DNA from: Brugia malayi
Taxonomy: Eukaryota > Nematoda > Chromadorea > Rhabditida > Onchocercidae
Assembly (NCBI RefSeq): GCF_000002995.4
Contig: NW_025062478.1
Span: forward strand, 3,758,001-3,822,000
DNA length: 64,000 nucleotides
Direction of reading: 5' to 3'
Shown here: in pieces, positions 36,633 to 50,888 of the stretch
Layout of the letters: each line of letters begins with the position of its first letter
Position numbering within the stretch: position 1 is the stretch's first letter
Notes under the pieces: model-generated
What the model was told of the DNA's origin: nothing
What the model saw: the letters and a program-made list of their open reading frames with translations, nothing else
Databases searched by the model: none
Translations under genes and position numbers: made by a program

Positions 36633-38862
36633 AAAAAATGTATTTATTAAACAGTGTGATGAATAAGCAATTGATTGGATAAAAATTAAATCAAAAAATT
36701 TGAATGGAACTTAATTATTTGTGATAATGATAACAATAATAACAGCAAATTATATGATATATAAAATATATTTTTCCGTTGATTAATAATTTTATCAATT
36801 TCAACAATTTAGGATTGAATTTAAATGAATAATTTGAAATGTAATTAATTAAATTAAATGCACAATATTTTGTACAATATTATTTTATGCGCAATAAACG
36901 ATTATTAATTTACAATGACAATAACAAAAAACCCGCTTAATCACATAGCAAATTTTTGTTTTTTTTTTTTTTTTTTTGTTAAGTGATAACACGGTGAAAG
37001 CTAACAATGAATGATAAATGATAACAAATATAATTATGAAAAATTTTTTGTAATATTATTTAAGCAATGTGTTTTGAAAGAAAATAAAAATAAAAAAAGA
37101 AAAGAAAAAATAATTATGAAATGGAAAAAATAAATGAAATGAAAGAAAAAATAAAAAAGCCATATTAATTATTCATTAATGTATCGTTTTCTTGTTTTTT
37201 TCTTCACATTATTAATGAATAATTAAACAAATGAAAAAAAAAAAAGAGAAATTAAAAAATTTGACGATTCCTTAGTAAATATTATATGAAATATTTTTAA
37301 CTTTTATAATTGCATAAAATTTTATTCTTAATAAAAAAAAAATGAATTAGAAGTAAGAATGAAATAGATATTTTCAATTAGAAAAATTTTTAAAATGATA
37401 AACATTCGATCATTGCATATAATTTTTTTTTTTGTACTAATTAATAATTTAGAGTAATAAATTGATTGATTAACTGATTGATTGATTGATTATTATTGCT
37501 ATTATTGTTAATACGATTAGAAATGTAAACATTCGATTTATTTCTTTTTTCTTATTGTTAATAATTTAGAGTATTAAATCGATTGATTGATTATTATTAT
37601 TATAAGATAACAAAAACGGTGAAATATAAAGGACAAAATATTCGTCGAAATAACACTGAAATATTTTCAATGCTTAAATTCAAAAAAAAAAAAGAGAAAA
37701 CTTCTAAATTAAGAAAATAAATCAATAAATATTACTCAAATTTCTATTTAATAACTAATGGGAAAACATTAATTGATACCTTTCCCAACTCTCTTCTAGC
37801 CTAATTAGCTAAAATCATTACGAATCATTTATAATTAGCTTTGTTTTTTTCTTTTTTCCTAGAGAAATTCAAATGAAAAGATTTCAGTCAATTCTTCTGC
37901 TCCGTATACTCAAATAATAATTACATCATTTACTTGTATATAAGTAAATTTTACATAGCTATTATTTTTTGAGAGAGAAAATTAATTACAATAATAAAAG
38001 AACAAAATTTTTTTTCAAACAATTTGAAAGTTTAAAAAAAAAAGGGACCGATAGAATTAAAGAATAGAAATTGTCTAATTTTTTATCTTCTTTTGAAAAA
38101 ATTTATATAGCGATTTAAGCGAAAAAAAAAAACAGTTAAATCAAAAATGGAATTATAAATATTTCTGCAAATATAATTTAAAAAAATTTTTTTTTTCTTA
38201 AACTGATAATTTTATGTTAATTACTTTTTTTATTAATTCAAAATAATAATTCAGTTATTTTAAATGGAACATTTCTAATAGAATTAATTGTCTAATTTTT
38301 TTAAGCTTTAAAAATTCAAAGCAAAAAAAAGGAGAGAGGGAGGGATTAAATCGTAAAATAAAATTATCAATAAGTAAAAGAATTGTTCGGATTGTTTACA
38401 TTTATATTACAAAGTGTAATTTTTTATGAAACAAAACGGATAACAAAGAAATATTTGTATCATACAAATTTTCTATCAAATTATACTGAGAGAGAGAGAG
38501 AGAAGAACAAAAAGAGAAAGAGAAAATTATTGAAAGATATGTTAAGGAATGATATATTTATAAATATATTAAGCATAATGCGCGTGATATTAGCACCGAA
38601 ATAGATATTTATCAAACATTACTTTTAATACAATGATTTGCTTTGATATACTTACGTATCACTTAAGTAATTCATTGTTAAGTAATCATAAGTAAACATT
38701 ATTACGTATCATATAAGTGAAAAAAAAAAGTTAATTACTTTCAGTATTTACATTTTATTTCATCTTACAATTTATAACAAAATATGCATATTATTTAAAT
38801 AAACAGAAAAACTCAGATTATCACAATTATGCAACCATAATTAAAATATTAAAATATTATAA

Positions 38863-41800
38863 TTATGTATCATAATTAATAAATGTACGTGATTTTCTTA
38901 TGGTACCATTACCGTACGTTGAAATAGCAGCACGTGGTATAAGTGATCGTTTCACTGGCGTAGGTATGGAATACATTAGCGCTTTTTCGTCAAATGACGC
39001 CAATGATGATTCGCTACCGAATGAATGCAATTCTAACGTTGGCAAAGTTGCTTTTAACTAAAATTTTAAAATTTTATACAAAAAAAAAAGAATTCTAAAA
39101 ATGTTAATGTCACTAAAAAAAAAAAATCAAATACTTCAAAAATTTCTGAAAATTTGCAAATGATTTCAAAAAAAAAAGTTACGAAAATATTTAGATAAAA
39201 TTATGATTTCCAAATCTTTAATAATTCGTTAAATTCATTTATTATTATTTTTTTTACACGAAAGAGAAAATTATAATCTTTTCTCCTATATTTCAATCAA
39301 TTTTACAAGTTTAATTTGCCCTTTTTTTTGTTATATGACTGGAAATTTAGCAACGAAAGCAATTTAAAAATTTTTAACTCAATTTAAAGTTCATAATGTT
39401 TGATAGAAATTTTGTTTATTTGTGCCTGTCTTGCTTAAAAATAAAAAATTTATTTTAATTTTAACGTAGTTCTGCGCATTTAATTATTATTCATTAGTTA
39501 GCAGGAATTTCTCGATGCAAATGTATGAAACAAAAGAATTTTCTCGTTAGAATCTAATATATTGCACCAAATAATCGAATATAATTTCATACTTTTTTTT
39601 TATAATATAAAAACAAAATAATTTCTATAAACAGTCTACAGAAATTATTTTAAAAACATATGTTTTCATAATTTTTAAAATAAGTGTATAGCAATGTTTT
39701 AAAAAGAACAAAACAAGGAAAAAAAGAGAAAAGGAATAATACCTGTATTTTCTTGAAGGCCAAATCGATACCGGAGGGAATTTTTCGGCGAGTCAAGAAT
39801 TCCGGTTTTGTGATCACAACATCTAATCGATTGAAATCAATGTAACCGATTTGTACTCGTTGTTCACCGTTCAAAACATACGTTGTATTAGAGTTACTTT
39901 TGTCTTTTTCACTTCTACGTATTTCATCATTCAATGTTTCATTATTGCTAAATATAAAAATAACACTAATATTAGTAATTTCAAAGAATTATAATATTCA
40001 TAAGTTTTATTCAATTCCAATTTTATTTGTTTTCGATTGCATTTATTAAGAAAGTTATTGGATATTCAAATATTTAGTGTACTGTGGGTATAATTTAGTG
40101 TACTGTGGGTATAATTTAGTGTACTGTGGGTATAATTTAGTGTACTGTTGGTATAATTTAGTGTACTGTTGGTATAATTTAGTGTACTGTGGGTATAATT
40201 TAGTGTACTGTGGGTATAATTTAGTGTACTGTGGGTATAATTTAGTGTACTGTGGTATAATTTAGTGTACTGTGGGTATAATTTAGTGTACTGTGGGTAT
40301 AATTTAGTGTACTGTGGGTATAATTTAGTGTACTGTGGGTATAATTTAGTGTACTGTTGGTATAATTTAGTGTACTGTTGGTATAATTTAGTGTACTGTG
40401 GGTATAATTTAGTGTACTGTGGGTATAATTTAGTGTACTGTGGTATAATTTAGTGTACTGTGGTATAATTTAGTGTACTGTGGGTATAATTTAGTGTACT
40501 GTGGGTATAATTTAGTGTACTGTGGTATAATTTAGTGTACTGTGGGTATAATTTAGTGTACTGTGGGTATAATTTAGTGTACTGTGGTATAATTTAGTGT
40601 ACTGTGGGTATAATTTAGTGTACTGTGGGTATAATTTAGTGTACTGTGGGTATAATTTAGTGTACTGCTGGTATAATTTAGTGTACTGTTGGTATAATTT
40701 AGTGTACTGTGGGTATAATTTAGTGTACTGTGGGTATAATTTAGTGTACTGTGGGTATAATTTAGTGTACTGTGGGTATAATTTAGTGTACTGTGGGTAT
40801 AATTTAGTGTACTGTGGGTATAATTTAGTGTACTGTGGGTATAATTTAGTGTACTGTTGGTATAGTTTAGTGTACTGTTGGTATAATTTAGTGTACTGTT
40901 GGTATAGTTTTAAAATTTATTTTGTTCATCACTTTTCTACTATTATAAAAGTATGATATCATATGTTAGCGTAAAAAGAGTAATAAAACTATTGGCGATA
41001 TTAATGAATTATTGTTGATTGATAAGAACGTGAATACATATTATTACAAAACTTCCCGGAAAATTATTTTTTTTTCCGGATATATATATTACTTACCGTA
41101 ATTCGTCATCTGTTATTGTATCTTTATCCATACAATCATCTTCATCACTAATTGTCACTTTTGACATTGATGTATGCGATTCATTATCCAAATTTGTACA
41201 GTAACTGTAAAGTAATTATAGCATTTTTTAGGAAAAAAAATGACAAATGTTTTTGCCAAAAAAAAACAGAAAATAATAATAAATTATTTATGAAAATATA
41301 ATTAAAAAAAAAAACAAAAAAACAAAATAATAGAAACGTTAAAAATATTATCATCGTACAGCAAATCCTGTAAATCATCGATATTTCGACGCTTTTCATC
41401 AATTTCTTCGCTGGAACTACGACTCACATAGCCGATGTCATCATCAGCCGAATGATTTTCATTTCGTTGTAATCCAAATTTACGTGATCGAATGCGAAAA
41501 CGATTAGCAATGTCGTATAACGCTTGTGATTCGAATCTATAATTCATTCAATAAAAAGTAATTTCTCGTTTTTTTGTTTTCTGTCTTTTTTCTTTTAAAT
41601 TAGGCTTCAAAATGGCAAATATATTCCATAAAATGCAAATATTATTGGAAATTTAATTCATTTTCTAGATTAAAAACGTAGAAATATATGGATCGATTAT
41701 GAAAGAAAATAAAAAATTACAAATAATAAAATTACTAATAAATATAATCAGATAAATGTTCAAGACAGAAAAAAAATAAACCTTTCTCGTTCTTCGATAA

Positions 41801-44800
41801 AAATTGCAGAATTTTTCATTTCATTGTCATCATTAATATTAGCAATACTACACATCAGATTAAATAATTTAGTAAAATTGTGCATTAATTGATGCTCAAT
41901 GTGTATTTCATTTAAAAGTTTCAAAAGTGTCAAATAGAGAGAATTTGTCGTTGGTAGAGAAATACCAATTGATCGCATTTGATCTGTTTTTTTTAACATT
42001 TCTTGAAGTTCATCATAAGTTGTATGTGAATTTTTAAAGCATTCATTGATTACTTTTGTAGTTTTCCTTAATAAATCATATTCCTTTACGGTATAATGAT
42101 TAGAAATGTTAGAATGAAAGGAAATTTCAATAAAATTTTGGTTTCTAGTGGCAGTATTACTTTCAGAAGATTGTTCAGAACTTGTGATTCTAGCATTGTT
42201 GTTGATGATGGAACAATCAGATATCGATGTAAATCGATGTTTTGAATTAAATAATTCCACATTTTTGGATTCTAATAATTCAAACCGTTCAAAAGCATAA
42301 ATAATGGAGGAAATATCCATTTTTGATGACATCGGACAGTTTAGAGCAAGAATTAATGGAGCAACAAGTTTGCACTGTGCACAACCGGTTAAGTCGGTTC
42401 GAATAAATAAAGCTACCTGTACAGTTACCCAGAATATTTCAGCATTTAAATTACCATCTAAAATTGCAGAATAAGCGATAAAATTGAAATTTTCACATTT
42501 CAGTTTCATTGGTGCAATGGTAGCTAAATTTGCATCAATATCAAGAAACTTCAAATTGTTTGATACTCCAGAAAAAGTAATTTCCGATCCGCTTAATTCC
42601 AATCGTGCCGGACCACATATCTCTCCATCAAAAAGAATTTTTTTGCTAAATATTGAATAAGCAGCATGTGTACCATCCTGATTCTGAAGCATTCCTTCAA
42701 TGTTCACTTCTTCACCAGTAGCAATTACGGATTCTGAATCCATAATTTTACCATCTAACGAAATGAACTCTGCTTCAAATACAATATTTTTTACACTTTT
42801 AATCATTCCTGTTTCATAATGTTCAATTTTTTTGCGTGTATAACTTTCTAGAAAATCTATATTTGCCACTGTTCCGGTTAAGATTAAATTATCACATTCC
42901 AATGATAATTCACTATTTGCGCATATTCCCAAAATTTCACCACTGATATGACATGATCCATCGTTAATTTTTAAAACAATTTTATGTTCGACGAATATTC
43001 GTCCTTGTAAATAGCAATTATCAGCATAAATAGATACTGTTTTTGAATGTGTATCAAATGGTGATAAGCTAAGTGCACCATTTGAAGTGATCGTTATCAG
43101 TGAACCTAATAGTTCCGTTATACGAATATCACGTATCATTAAAGTGATCGAATCACCACCTATGTTCATTGATTTCCGACAAGACAATATACCATTTCCA
43201 ACCACTTTAACTTGTCGAATTTTTGCATCAATAATCATTGATTCACATGTTAATTCACCATCAATAATTAATGTAAGATATTTGCAACTTCCAGTAATTC
43301 GTAATTGATTAGTTGTTACTGATGCATTCTTTTTTATCACAAATTCTGTAATATAAGCTGCACCAAGTGTTATTTCGATTAAATCCACAATTACACGAGA
43401 TTTGAACAAAATTGAATCTCGAGCTGTCAATATGACATTACTATCACCATCAATAATATCATTATCAATGAGTAATCGAGATCGAGCATTTATTCGAATC
43501 TGTCGATCACATTCATATCGATTTAATGTCATACAAACTTTTGATGTTTTATTGTCGGAATTTCCACGAGTTTGACTATGTGTTCCAAAATGAATACATT
43601 CATTACTTGCTGTTAGCAATTTTAATTGAGTATTTTCTAATTGTGTTTGTCCAAATTTGCTACAAAAATTTGCCAATCGTATATTCATTTCATCGTTTGC
43701 AAAGATACGATTTGTATTTTGTAACATACCATTTCCATAAATTTCAATACGATCAGCCGAGAAGACAGAATCATTTTGAAAGAAATTCTCAATCATTACA
43801 GTTACTTCACGCATATGGTTTTGTAATTTATTATCACTGGTTAGTCGGCCACGATTGATTAAACTATCAGTGATAATGTATACTTTTTCACCATTAAATC
43901 GAATTTGTCCTTCATGTAGCCATGTTGTAGCACATAAGATAGCTTCCGGAAAGGAAACTTCAGGAACGGAATCAATTAATGAAGTACGTTGTGTATGTAA
44001 TGAATTACATGATATTAGAGTACGATATGGTGCATTTTTTGCTATTGAATCCATTCCAGAAAGTAATGAATAGGATGATGTTGAGAAAAGAATAGCTAAA
44101 AAAGGTGCGATAACAGCTTCCGCTTTTAATTGTCCTTCCAGAATAAATGCCGGAAATGAATGTGTTACAATTGTTGATGTAATTGATGACGATGATGATG
44201 ATGATGGTGATGGTGATGAAAATGAGGAAATTTCAGCATTATCACAACTTCGTCCTTTCATAATTAATGGACCATCGAGTATTTCAAGTTGACCACCAAT
44301 TGTTAGCCTTGATTCGTTAACATGTGGTAAGCAAATTTCAATTTGATTCACTCGAATGTAACCATCAAAACGAAATCGTTTTGCTAAATTCATAATTAAA
44401 TAATTAGCAACAATTCGTCCATTGCAACGTTCTTCTGATCGATCATAAATTGTCATTGTAAATGTATCTTTCACAAAAATAATTGCATCTTCTGATTGCT
44501 CGAAACATGCAACATGCAAATGTAAATTTCCATCAAAATACCATGATGAATCATTTCGAAATGTTCCTACTGCAATAGTTGCACCGATTGTGATATTAAT
44601 TCGTGAACCAGGTGCTGTTATCATATCATTACGTACATATGCTAACAAATTTTCCAATGATAAATGTCCAGCAATGGTACATTGACCTTCAGCTATTACT
44701 TTTAATAAATTAGCGCTAAATTTTGATGAAGCATAAAAATTTGCTGATCCTTTAAGTATAATTTTCATTGCTTCTTTAATTTTCCAGATGCCACAATTAT

Positions 44801-47800
44801 TGAATGATAATGCTTCAATAATTGTTGTTTCCTCAACAAATACCTTTCCAGTATGCAAAGTAAACAAATCACCATGAATTACCAATGATATAAAACGAGT
44901 TTGCCAAGTTCCTAAAAAAAAAAAAAAAAAAACAAATAAATTAAAATGTAATATTTGAGATATTTTTTTTTTTTTTTTTGCAGGATTAAATTTAAATCGC
45001 ACATAAAAATTATTCAACCATTTTTTTTCAAATTATTTTATTTGTACTATTAGAAAGAAGAATTAATTTTTAGGAATTTATTCAAAATTAACTAAAAATG
45101 TAATTGTAATTTTATTATTCAAAATTATTTAAAATTATAAACTTTCATTTTTTTGTCGCAATTTTATTAGATTAAGTGATGAAGAAATAAAAATTTTTTA
45201 CAATATCTTTGTCCGAAGTACATTTGTTAAATCAGTATTTGTAGATAAGAATAAGTATGAATAATTTATATTGGATATGATAAAATAGTTAAATCAAAGA
45301 TATAATATCACTAAAATATCAATACCGGAATTGTAACAACATTTATCAATTGTTCCTTCAAAATAATCAACTTCTATATATGATTCCTCCAAAAATGTAG
45401 CCGATTTAACATCTAAACCAAATTGCTCACCCACTGACCAAATTCCGGCAACACAAAAAGCGGTAGAAACTATCTGAACAAAGCGGTTAACGATAATAAA
45501 TTATTGATATTAACAAGTTTGAAAGAAATTTATAAATTTTAATGAATACATTTTAATTAATATTAATAAGATAGATAAACAGAAAAGTATGCATATTTTA
45601 GATTTTATTTTTTTGGAAAGTAAAAAAAAATTTCACACTATTCATTTTGATTGATTGAAAATTATAAAAAATTAAATATTTATCCGTGAAATATTTCTCA
45701 AATATATATATATACTGCTCAAGTTCTTAAGTTATTCCATTTTAATATTAGATAAAAAATGAATGTAAAAAAAGTTCATTAATTATTTCATTTTTTAATC
45801 ATTAAATATAAACATGACAATAATTCATACAATCAAATGTATAAAATAATAAAATAAATGAATTAATCAATATTGATTAATACAAATTTCATTTTACTAT
45901 TCAAAATAATTTTTATGATTAAAATAAAATTTGAGTATAAAACAATTAACCTTAACCCATTGCTCTTGGCTAATAATTGCTTCTTCAGTTGTGGCCATAT
46001 TACCACCACATGACACATCCAAATTAACATGCTTTACTTGTCCTAAAAAAAATGAGAAAATCATAAAAAATTACTGGAAACATTTGGAATCTTTTTTTTA
46101 CTCTCAAAAAAAAAGGACAAAAAAGATCATACAACTAAGTTAGCATTAAATTTAAAGTAATAATATTGCAATTTATATGTTTACCTTTACTCATAACTTT
46201 TTTGTTCTGTCAGTTTAACATTAAATTCTAAGTAATAATATTGAAATTCCCTTGTTTACCTTCAATTACTAAATCATGTCCCACTGTTACTGTAACTGAA
46301 CCACCTGACCAAATTGATTTTGCCTCACATTTTGCATTTCCATAAACTGTCAACGACAGCGCACCACTTCGAAACTGTGCACAATCAGCACAGTCTCGTC
46401 CAATCTTTAATTAAATTATAAAAATTACAAATTTAATTATTTCCATCCATAAAATAGGTTTGTTTCATTTATTAAAAAACATAAATTTTGTCATCGTATC
46501 ATTTCGAATATTTTTTAATTGTTTGAATAATATTTTAGCACAATTGCAAATTAATTTTAATGGAACTACAAATTATTATTTGTTAAATAGATAAATGAAA
46601 GAAATAAAAACAAAAAATATGGAATAAAAAATTAGTAACAATTAAAACTATTCAAAATTAAAATGATAAATAGAAGTTTGAATTTTTGCATCTTTTCAAT
46701 TTAGTTGAAATGGCACATTTCGAATTTTCGAAGCTTGCAGCAGCATTAAACTTTAAATTTAGATTTTTTAAACTATTTTAATTCAACTTTAATTTGCTTA
46801 AGTATTACCATATATTATAAATTTGATGAAGTCTTTGATATAATTTTAATCTGATTTTAATTTGTGTTAATTTCCTAAATAAAATTATTTTTTTTTTGTT
46901 TCATATTAAGTAAACAGAGCTTTTCAAATATTCAAAAGTAAATTATACTTATTGAATTATTATTTATTATTAATTCCTTTCACTAATTAATTATCAGTGT
47001 TTATTTGCTATACTTACTTACCTTAGCATTAATACAATTCGAAGTGATAATTCCACGTTTCCAATCATGCGTACTGATAAGCGCTTGGATTAATGTTATC
47101 TTTTCACGCAATTTATTACGTCTTTCTGTTGCTTGAACAGCTTTATATTTTCTAATAGCTATTTTTCTTGGCGTATCATCATCATCCGTATTATTTACCT
47201 GTAAAAATTTTTCGTTCATTTTTTTTAAAAGAAATGGAAAAAATAAAGCTGAAATTTGATAAGCATAAAATCATCTAATTTTCAATATGGAATTTATTTT
47301 TTTTTTTGCCATTTTTTTTTAAATAACCATATAAATGTTCTTTTTTTTATTGTTAACATCAAAAATTTCTCATAAAATAATTTAGTGCATAGATAGAAAT
47401 TTTGTTGCTTAAAATTAATCTTAAAATTAATTTTCTTGTAATGATTATTTTCTGCATTTGAAATCTATTAATTGTAATAATTTCATTTCATACTTTTCTA
47501 AATTTAATTTGAATGCAATTTATGAAAAATAAGGTAACATCAAAAATTTAACAGTAAAAAAAAAAAGAACATTTATATGGTTATTTAATTAGTTTATCTA
47601 ATTAACTAATTTAATTATTTTAAAAAGAATTTTTTTTTTTAAATAGTGAAACCTTAATAGAATCATTTAAATCAACGCCATCTTCCAGTAATTGAGCAAC
47701 AGTATCCGGTTTTTCAAACAAAATTGCTGAACTAAGAGTGCTACTGGTTGGTAATGAATCGGATGTTTCACTGCTAATACCTTTGATTTGTTTTAAGGCT

Positions 47801-50800
47801 GCATACCTGTATGCATATTTATTAAAATAAATAAGAGGAAAAAATTAAAAATTAAATAAAAATAGTGAAGAAAAAAAGATATGAAATTATTATGATTTAC
47901 TCAAATAACAATTATAATATTTAATTTATTCAAGTAATGAGTTCAACTAATTTCAAATAATGAAAGATTAATTAACAATTTATTTATAATTATATTATTG
48001 TTAAAAAAAAAAAAGGAACATTTTATTTGAACAATTTAGTTATTTGATTGCTATCGGTTAAAACAGTTTAAAATTTTAAATTCCAAACAAAAACAGAAAG
48101 AGAAAAAAAGAAACCCTCTGGAAGCACTATCAATCCGACTATCCTGTAATGATAAAATACTTCCATCAATATGAAATTCCATTTCATTTTGCGAAACGAT
48201 TGATCCAAAATTAGCCAAACAACCGGTTAAACGGAAATGAAGCACATTTACAACATTTTCCGGTATCCTAGACATCTGAAATTAAAAAATAAAGTTATTG
48301 CTTTTACCTTTTTTTTTTTTTTTGATTCCTTACTCAATTAAATTTTCTCACAATTAATTTGTTTTATGTTGGTTAATTAAAATATTTTACTCATCTATTC
48401 ATAACAATAATTTATTATTTGCATATTTGTCATCGAATAAATTTTTTATCTAAAAAAAAAATCCATTTAAAATTTAAAAAAAAAGTTCTTTTTCATTTAA
48501 AAAAAAAAATGAGCAGCAAATAAAAAAGTGTGTTGATTAATTAATTAAATTAGTATAAATTTTATTAATTATAGTTGATAAATTTTTTTTCATTTCTTAT
48601 TATTTTAATTAATTAATCACTTTTATTAAATATTTATTTTTCTTTTCTTTTTTTTATGCTATAAATTTATTCGCTTTCTTTATTATATATTTTAGCTAAT
48701 AGCATTATAATTGATGAATTGTTTTTAATAATTATTTTACTAAAATATTAAATTAATTTTTATATTACTCTTTACTTTACTAATCTTTTTTTCGCTTTTT
48801 TACTAAACTAATACTTTTATTTGATTAATTTTAATTTACTGATTATTAATTTAAAATATAAATACAAAATCACAGTTTTATCAGTAGATGGCCGTGTCGT
48901 ACCAATTGTGCCATCAATGCCAATATGTAATAAAGCAGAATCAATAAAAACAGACATTTTTGATGGCATTTGATCAGAGCAACAAATTCGTCCATCAATT
49001 TGAACACGCCGTGATATCATCTGATAATGATAAATATGATAAATGATTAATAGTGTTTATTAATATTTTCTACAAATTAATGATCAGAAAATTTTCCTCC
49101 TTTTTTTCTCCTATTTTTATTTTTAAAATTAAATATTTTTAATTTATAAAACTTCTGTATAATTAAATATTAGGTGCTATCGCTAAAATGTATTATAATT
49201 TTAAAACAAATTTTAAAAAAAAAAGATAAAAATGATTGAGAAAGATGAAAAAATTGAAAATACATCAATGAATATGTCAATTTAGCATAAATAAAATATT
49301 GTAATTTTGAACAATATAAATAGTATTTTCATAGTTTGATGAAGATATTGGGTAGATAAATAAGTAAACAAGTAAGTAAGTGAGTAAAATTAAATTTAAA
49401 TAATATAAACAAACCCGTAATTTTGAACATGTAAACAAAGCTTCCGGTTTAATAAAAATATGTTGAGCTTTAAGGATAATACTTCGAGCAGATAATTTTG
49501 AATTGGTATGTAATGCACCAACTGTTGATTCAAATGTTACTTTGATAGCTTTAATACGACCGGTTACCTGAAAGAATTACTTGTAGATAGGAATTACTTT
49601 TAGATACTAATTATAAATAATAAATTTAAGCTGTTATTAGAGAAATGGGTTTTAAAAAAATCAAAAATTTAAATTTAATAGCATTTTTTTTAAAAAAAAA
49701 GTTAACAAATTTAGAATTAATTATTCTCAGTTCAAAATTATAGCAATAATTCACAAAATAAATGTAATTTTATAATTTTCAACCTGCAATAATTCAATTT
49801 GTTAACTTTTTTCATTTTCTTTAAAGAATATCACTGAATTTGAATTTATGAAATTTAAGGTTTCAAAAATTCAAATTCAATTTTTATTTCTTATTTACAA
49901 TCTCAGTTAAATTTGTCTCTGTTAACAATATCTGAAAGTTAAGTTTAATATCACGATCATCGTATTCATATTAATTAATTGAAAAAATGCTATAAATAAT
50001 TAGCGTAATTTTTATTTCTGATAATTATTTCTATTTTTGGTAATTATCTAATAATTGAGATGAAAAAAAAAATAAAAAATTTCAATGTTTTTCTTTTTTG
50101 AAATTTAAAACTTTCGTTTTTTTAATTTTTGAAATCTAAAATGTCTTGAAAAAAAAAAAATCATCCATTAATTTACTTATATAATAAAATTAAATTGAAT
50201 TGATAACTTTTAAAATTAAAAAATGTCTTAAATGTATAATATTTTCAGCTAAACTTTTCTTTTTTCTTAAATTACTTCAAATTATTTTCTTCCTTTTTTT
50301 TTTTTTAAATTGCTTACTTGTTTAAATTTCACATACCTCAAGATTAGGACCCGCTACACCTACGTGATTTAGTTGCGTATTTATATCACGTACACACGTT
50401 CGTATATCACGTTCATGTATTAGAGAATTAACATAAACACATATATCTGGTTTACGTTCCATCTACAAAAAAAAAAAAAAAGAGAAGAAAAATTACTTTT
50501 TTTGTGAAAAAATTTAAATTTCTAAAAAAAAAAATTTTTGTTTTTAAAATAGAATTAGCAAAATTTAAATTAATTTTAAATTTACTATATGTTGAACAGT
50601 AATTTTATATTGTTGCTCTAAACGTTGAACAATAATTGTTATACCACCACTCATTTGTACACGTATTGGTGGCCATTTGGTTGTTTGATCATATGGTATT
50701 GTTATCTAAAATTTAAATTTAAAAAATAATTAAATTTCTAATTTAATACAAAAAATTTGTTTGAATAAAAAAAAAAAAGAAAATTAAATAAATACCTGTG

Positions 50801-50888
50801 CATTACGTAATTCTTCAAATAGTTGCACACGTGGCTTTCGGCCTTTTTCCACTTTTAAATAAAATTTTCCAGCATCACTTGTAAGCAT
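38863..50888 (-). CDS. Large uncharacterised protein: ankyrin-like repeats within a predicted beta-solenoid
   Basis: Sixteen minus-strand exons: 50888-50796, 50705-50586, 50462-50337, 49567-49415, 49020-48874, 48275-48115, 47806-47653, 47198-47022, 46404-46260, 46042-45951, 45473-45326, 44911-41782, 41536-41360, 41204-41097, 39947-39743 and 39057-38863 (TAA). Every junction keeps phase, giving 1,776 residues from the first ATG used here. Residues ~114-260 and ~378-1440 are short alternating strands ending in Gly turns (GRIKAIKVTFES, VQIDGRICC, GQLEILDGPLIMKG, IEIYGNGMLQNTNRIFAND, LILTGTVANIDF). This is the pattern of beta-solenoids and loosely recalls filamentous-haemagglutinin arrays. Between them, residues ~290-375 hold ankyrin-like sequence (TVAQLLEDGVDLND, TPRKIAIRKYKAV). 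The C-terminal 330 residues are helical, then acidic and Ser-rich. No signal peptide or TM was seen. The start is uncertain because the first acceptor (ATTGAAG) is weak. The family is unrecognised and the function unknown. Confidence 0.85.
40073..40910. repeat. 21-bp minisatellite (~40 copies) in an intron of the large gene
   Basis: The unit is TTTAGTGTACTGTGGGTATAA (21 bp). A GTTGG variant of the same length occurs, and a 20-bp variant lacks one G. Variants fall in a recurring order (three to four standard units, two GTTGG units, two to three standard units, one or more 20-bp units), so the array grew in blocks. It lies in the intron between exons 41204-41097 and 39947-39743. Because 21 is a multiple of three, open frames repeating YCGYNLV appear on the plus strand, antisense to the gene; they are artefacts. 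Confidence 0.95.
44184..44228 (-). repeat. Coding GAT/TCA microsatellite (poly-Ser tract in the large protein)
   Basis: Within the 3.13-kb exon a (GAT)n-type repeat is read on the minus strand as SSFSSPSPSSSSSSS. It would be a flexible loop between two solenoid blocks and is probably length-polymorphic in steps of three bases. Confidence 0.85.
47317..47591. mobile_element. MITE-like element with ~20-bp terminal inverted repeats
   Basis: The left end AAATAACCATATAAATGTTC (47321-47340) and right end GAACATTTATATGGTTATTT (47568-47587) are exact reverse complements. T-run/A-run sequence continues the pairing inward. TTAA flanks both ends (47319-47322 and 47584-47587 region), which could be a piggyBac-type target duplication, although TTAA is common in this DNA. 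No open frame is present. The element sits in an intron of the large gene. Its core (47345-47538) has an inverted copy at 51432-51613. Confidence 0.6.

Larger units (their letters stand above)
26948..38862. other. 12-kb gene-free AT-rich region
   Basis: No exon with coding-like composition was seen on either strand. It contains long A/T runs, an imperfect AAT/GAT trinucleotide field at about 30190-30560, GA microsatellites at 33245-33300 and 36605-36632, a ~114-bp tandem repeat at 35151-35600 and GATT repeats near 37465-37490 and 37580-37600. The first few hundred bases should hold the GPCR promoter and 5' UTR. An AATAAA on the minus strand at 38759-38754 is a likely poly(A) signal for the large gene to the right. 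Confidence 0.5.

Noticed and set aside
40077..40956. Open frames repeating YCGYNLV
   Set aside because: A 21-bp unit without stop codons always gives such frames. The array is intronic and antisense to the large gene.
43087..44073. Plus-strand open frames of 72-110 codons
   Set aside because: They are antisense shadows of the 3.13-kb minus-strand exon, whose codon phase and protein pattern are much more convincing.
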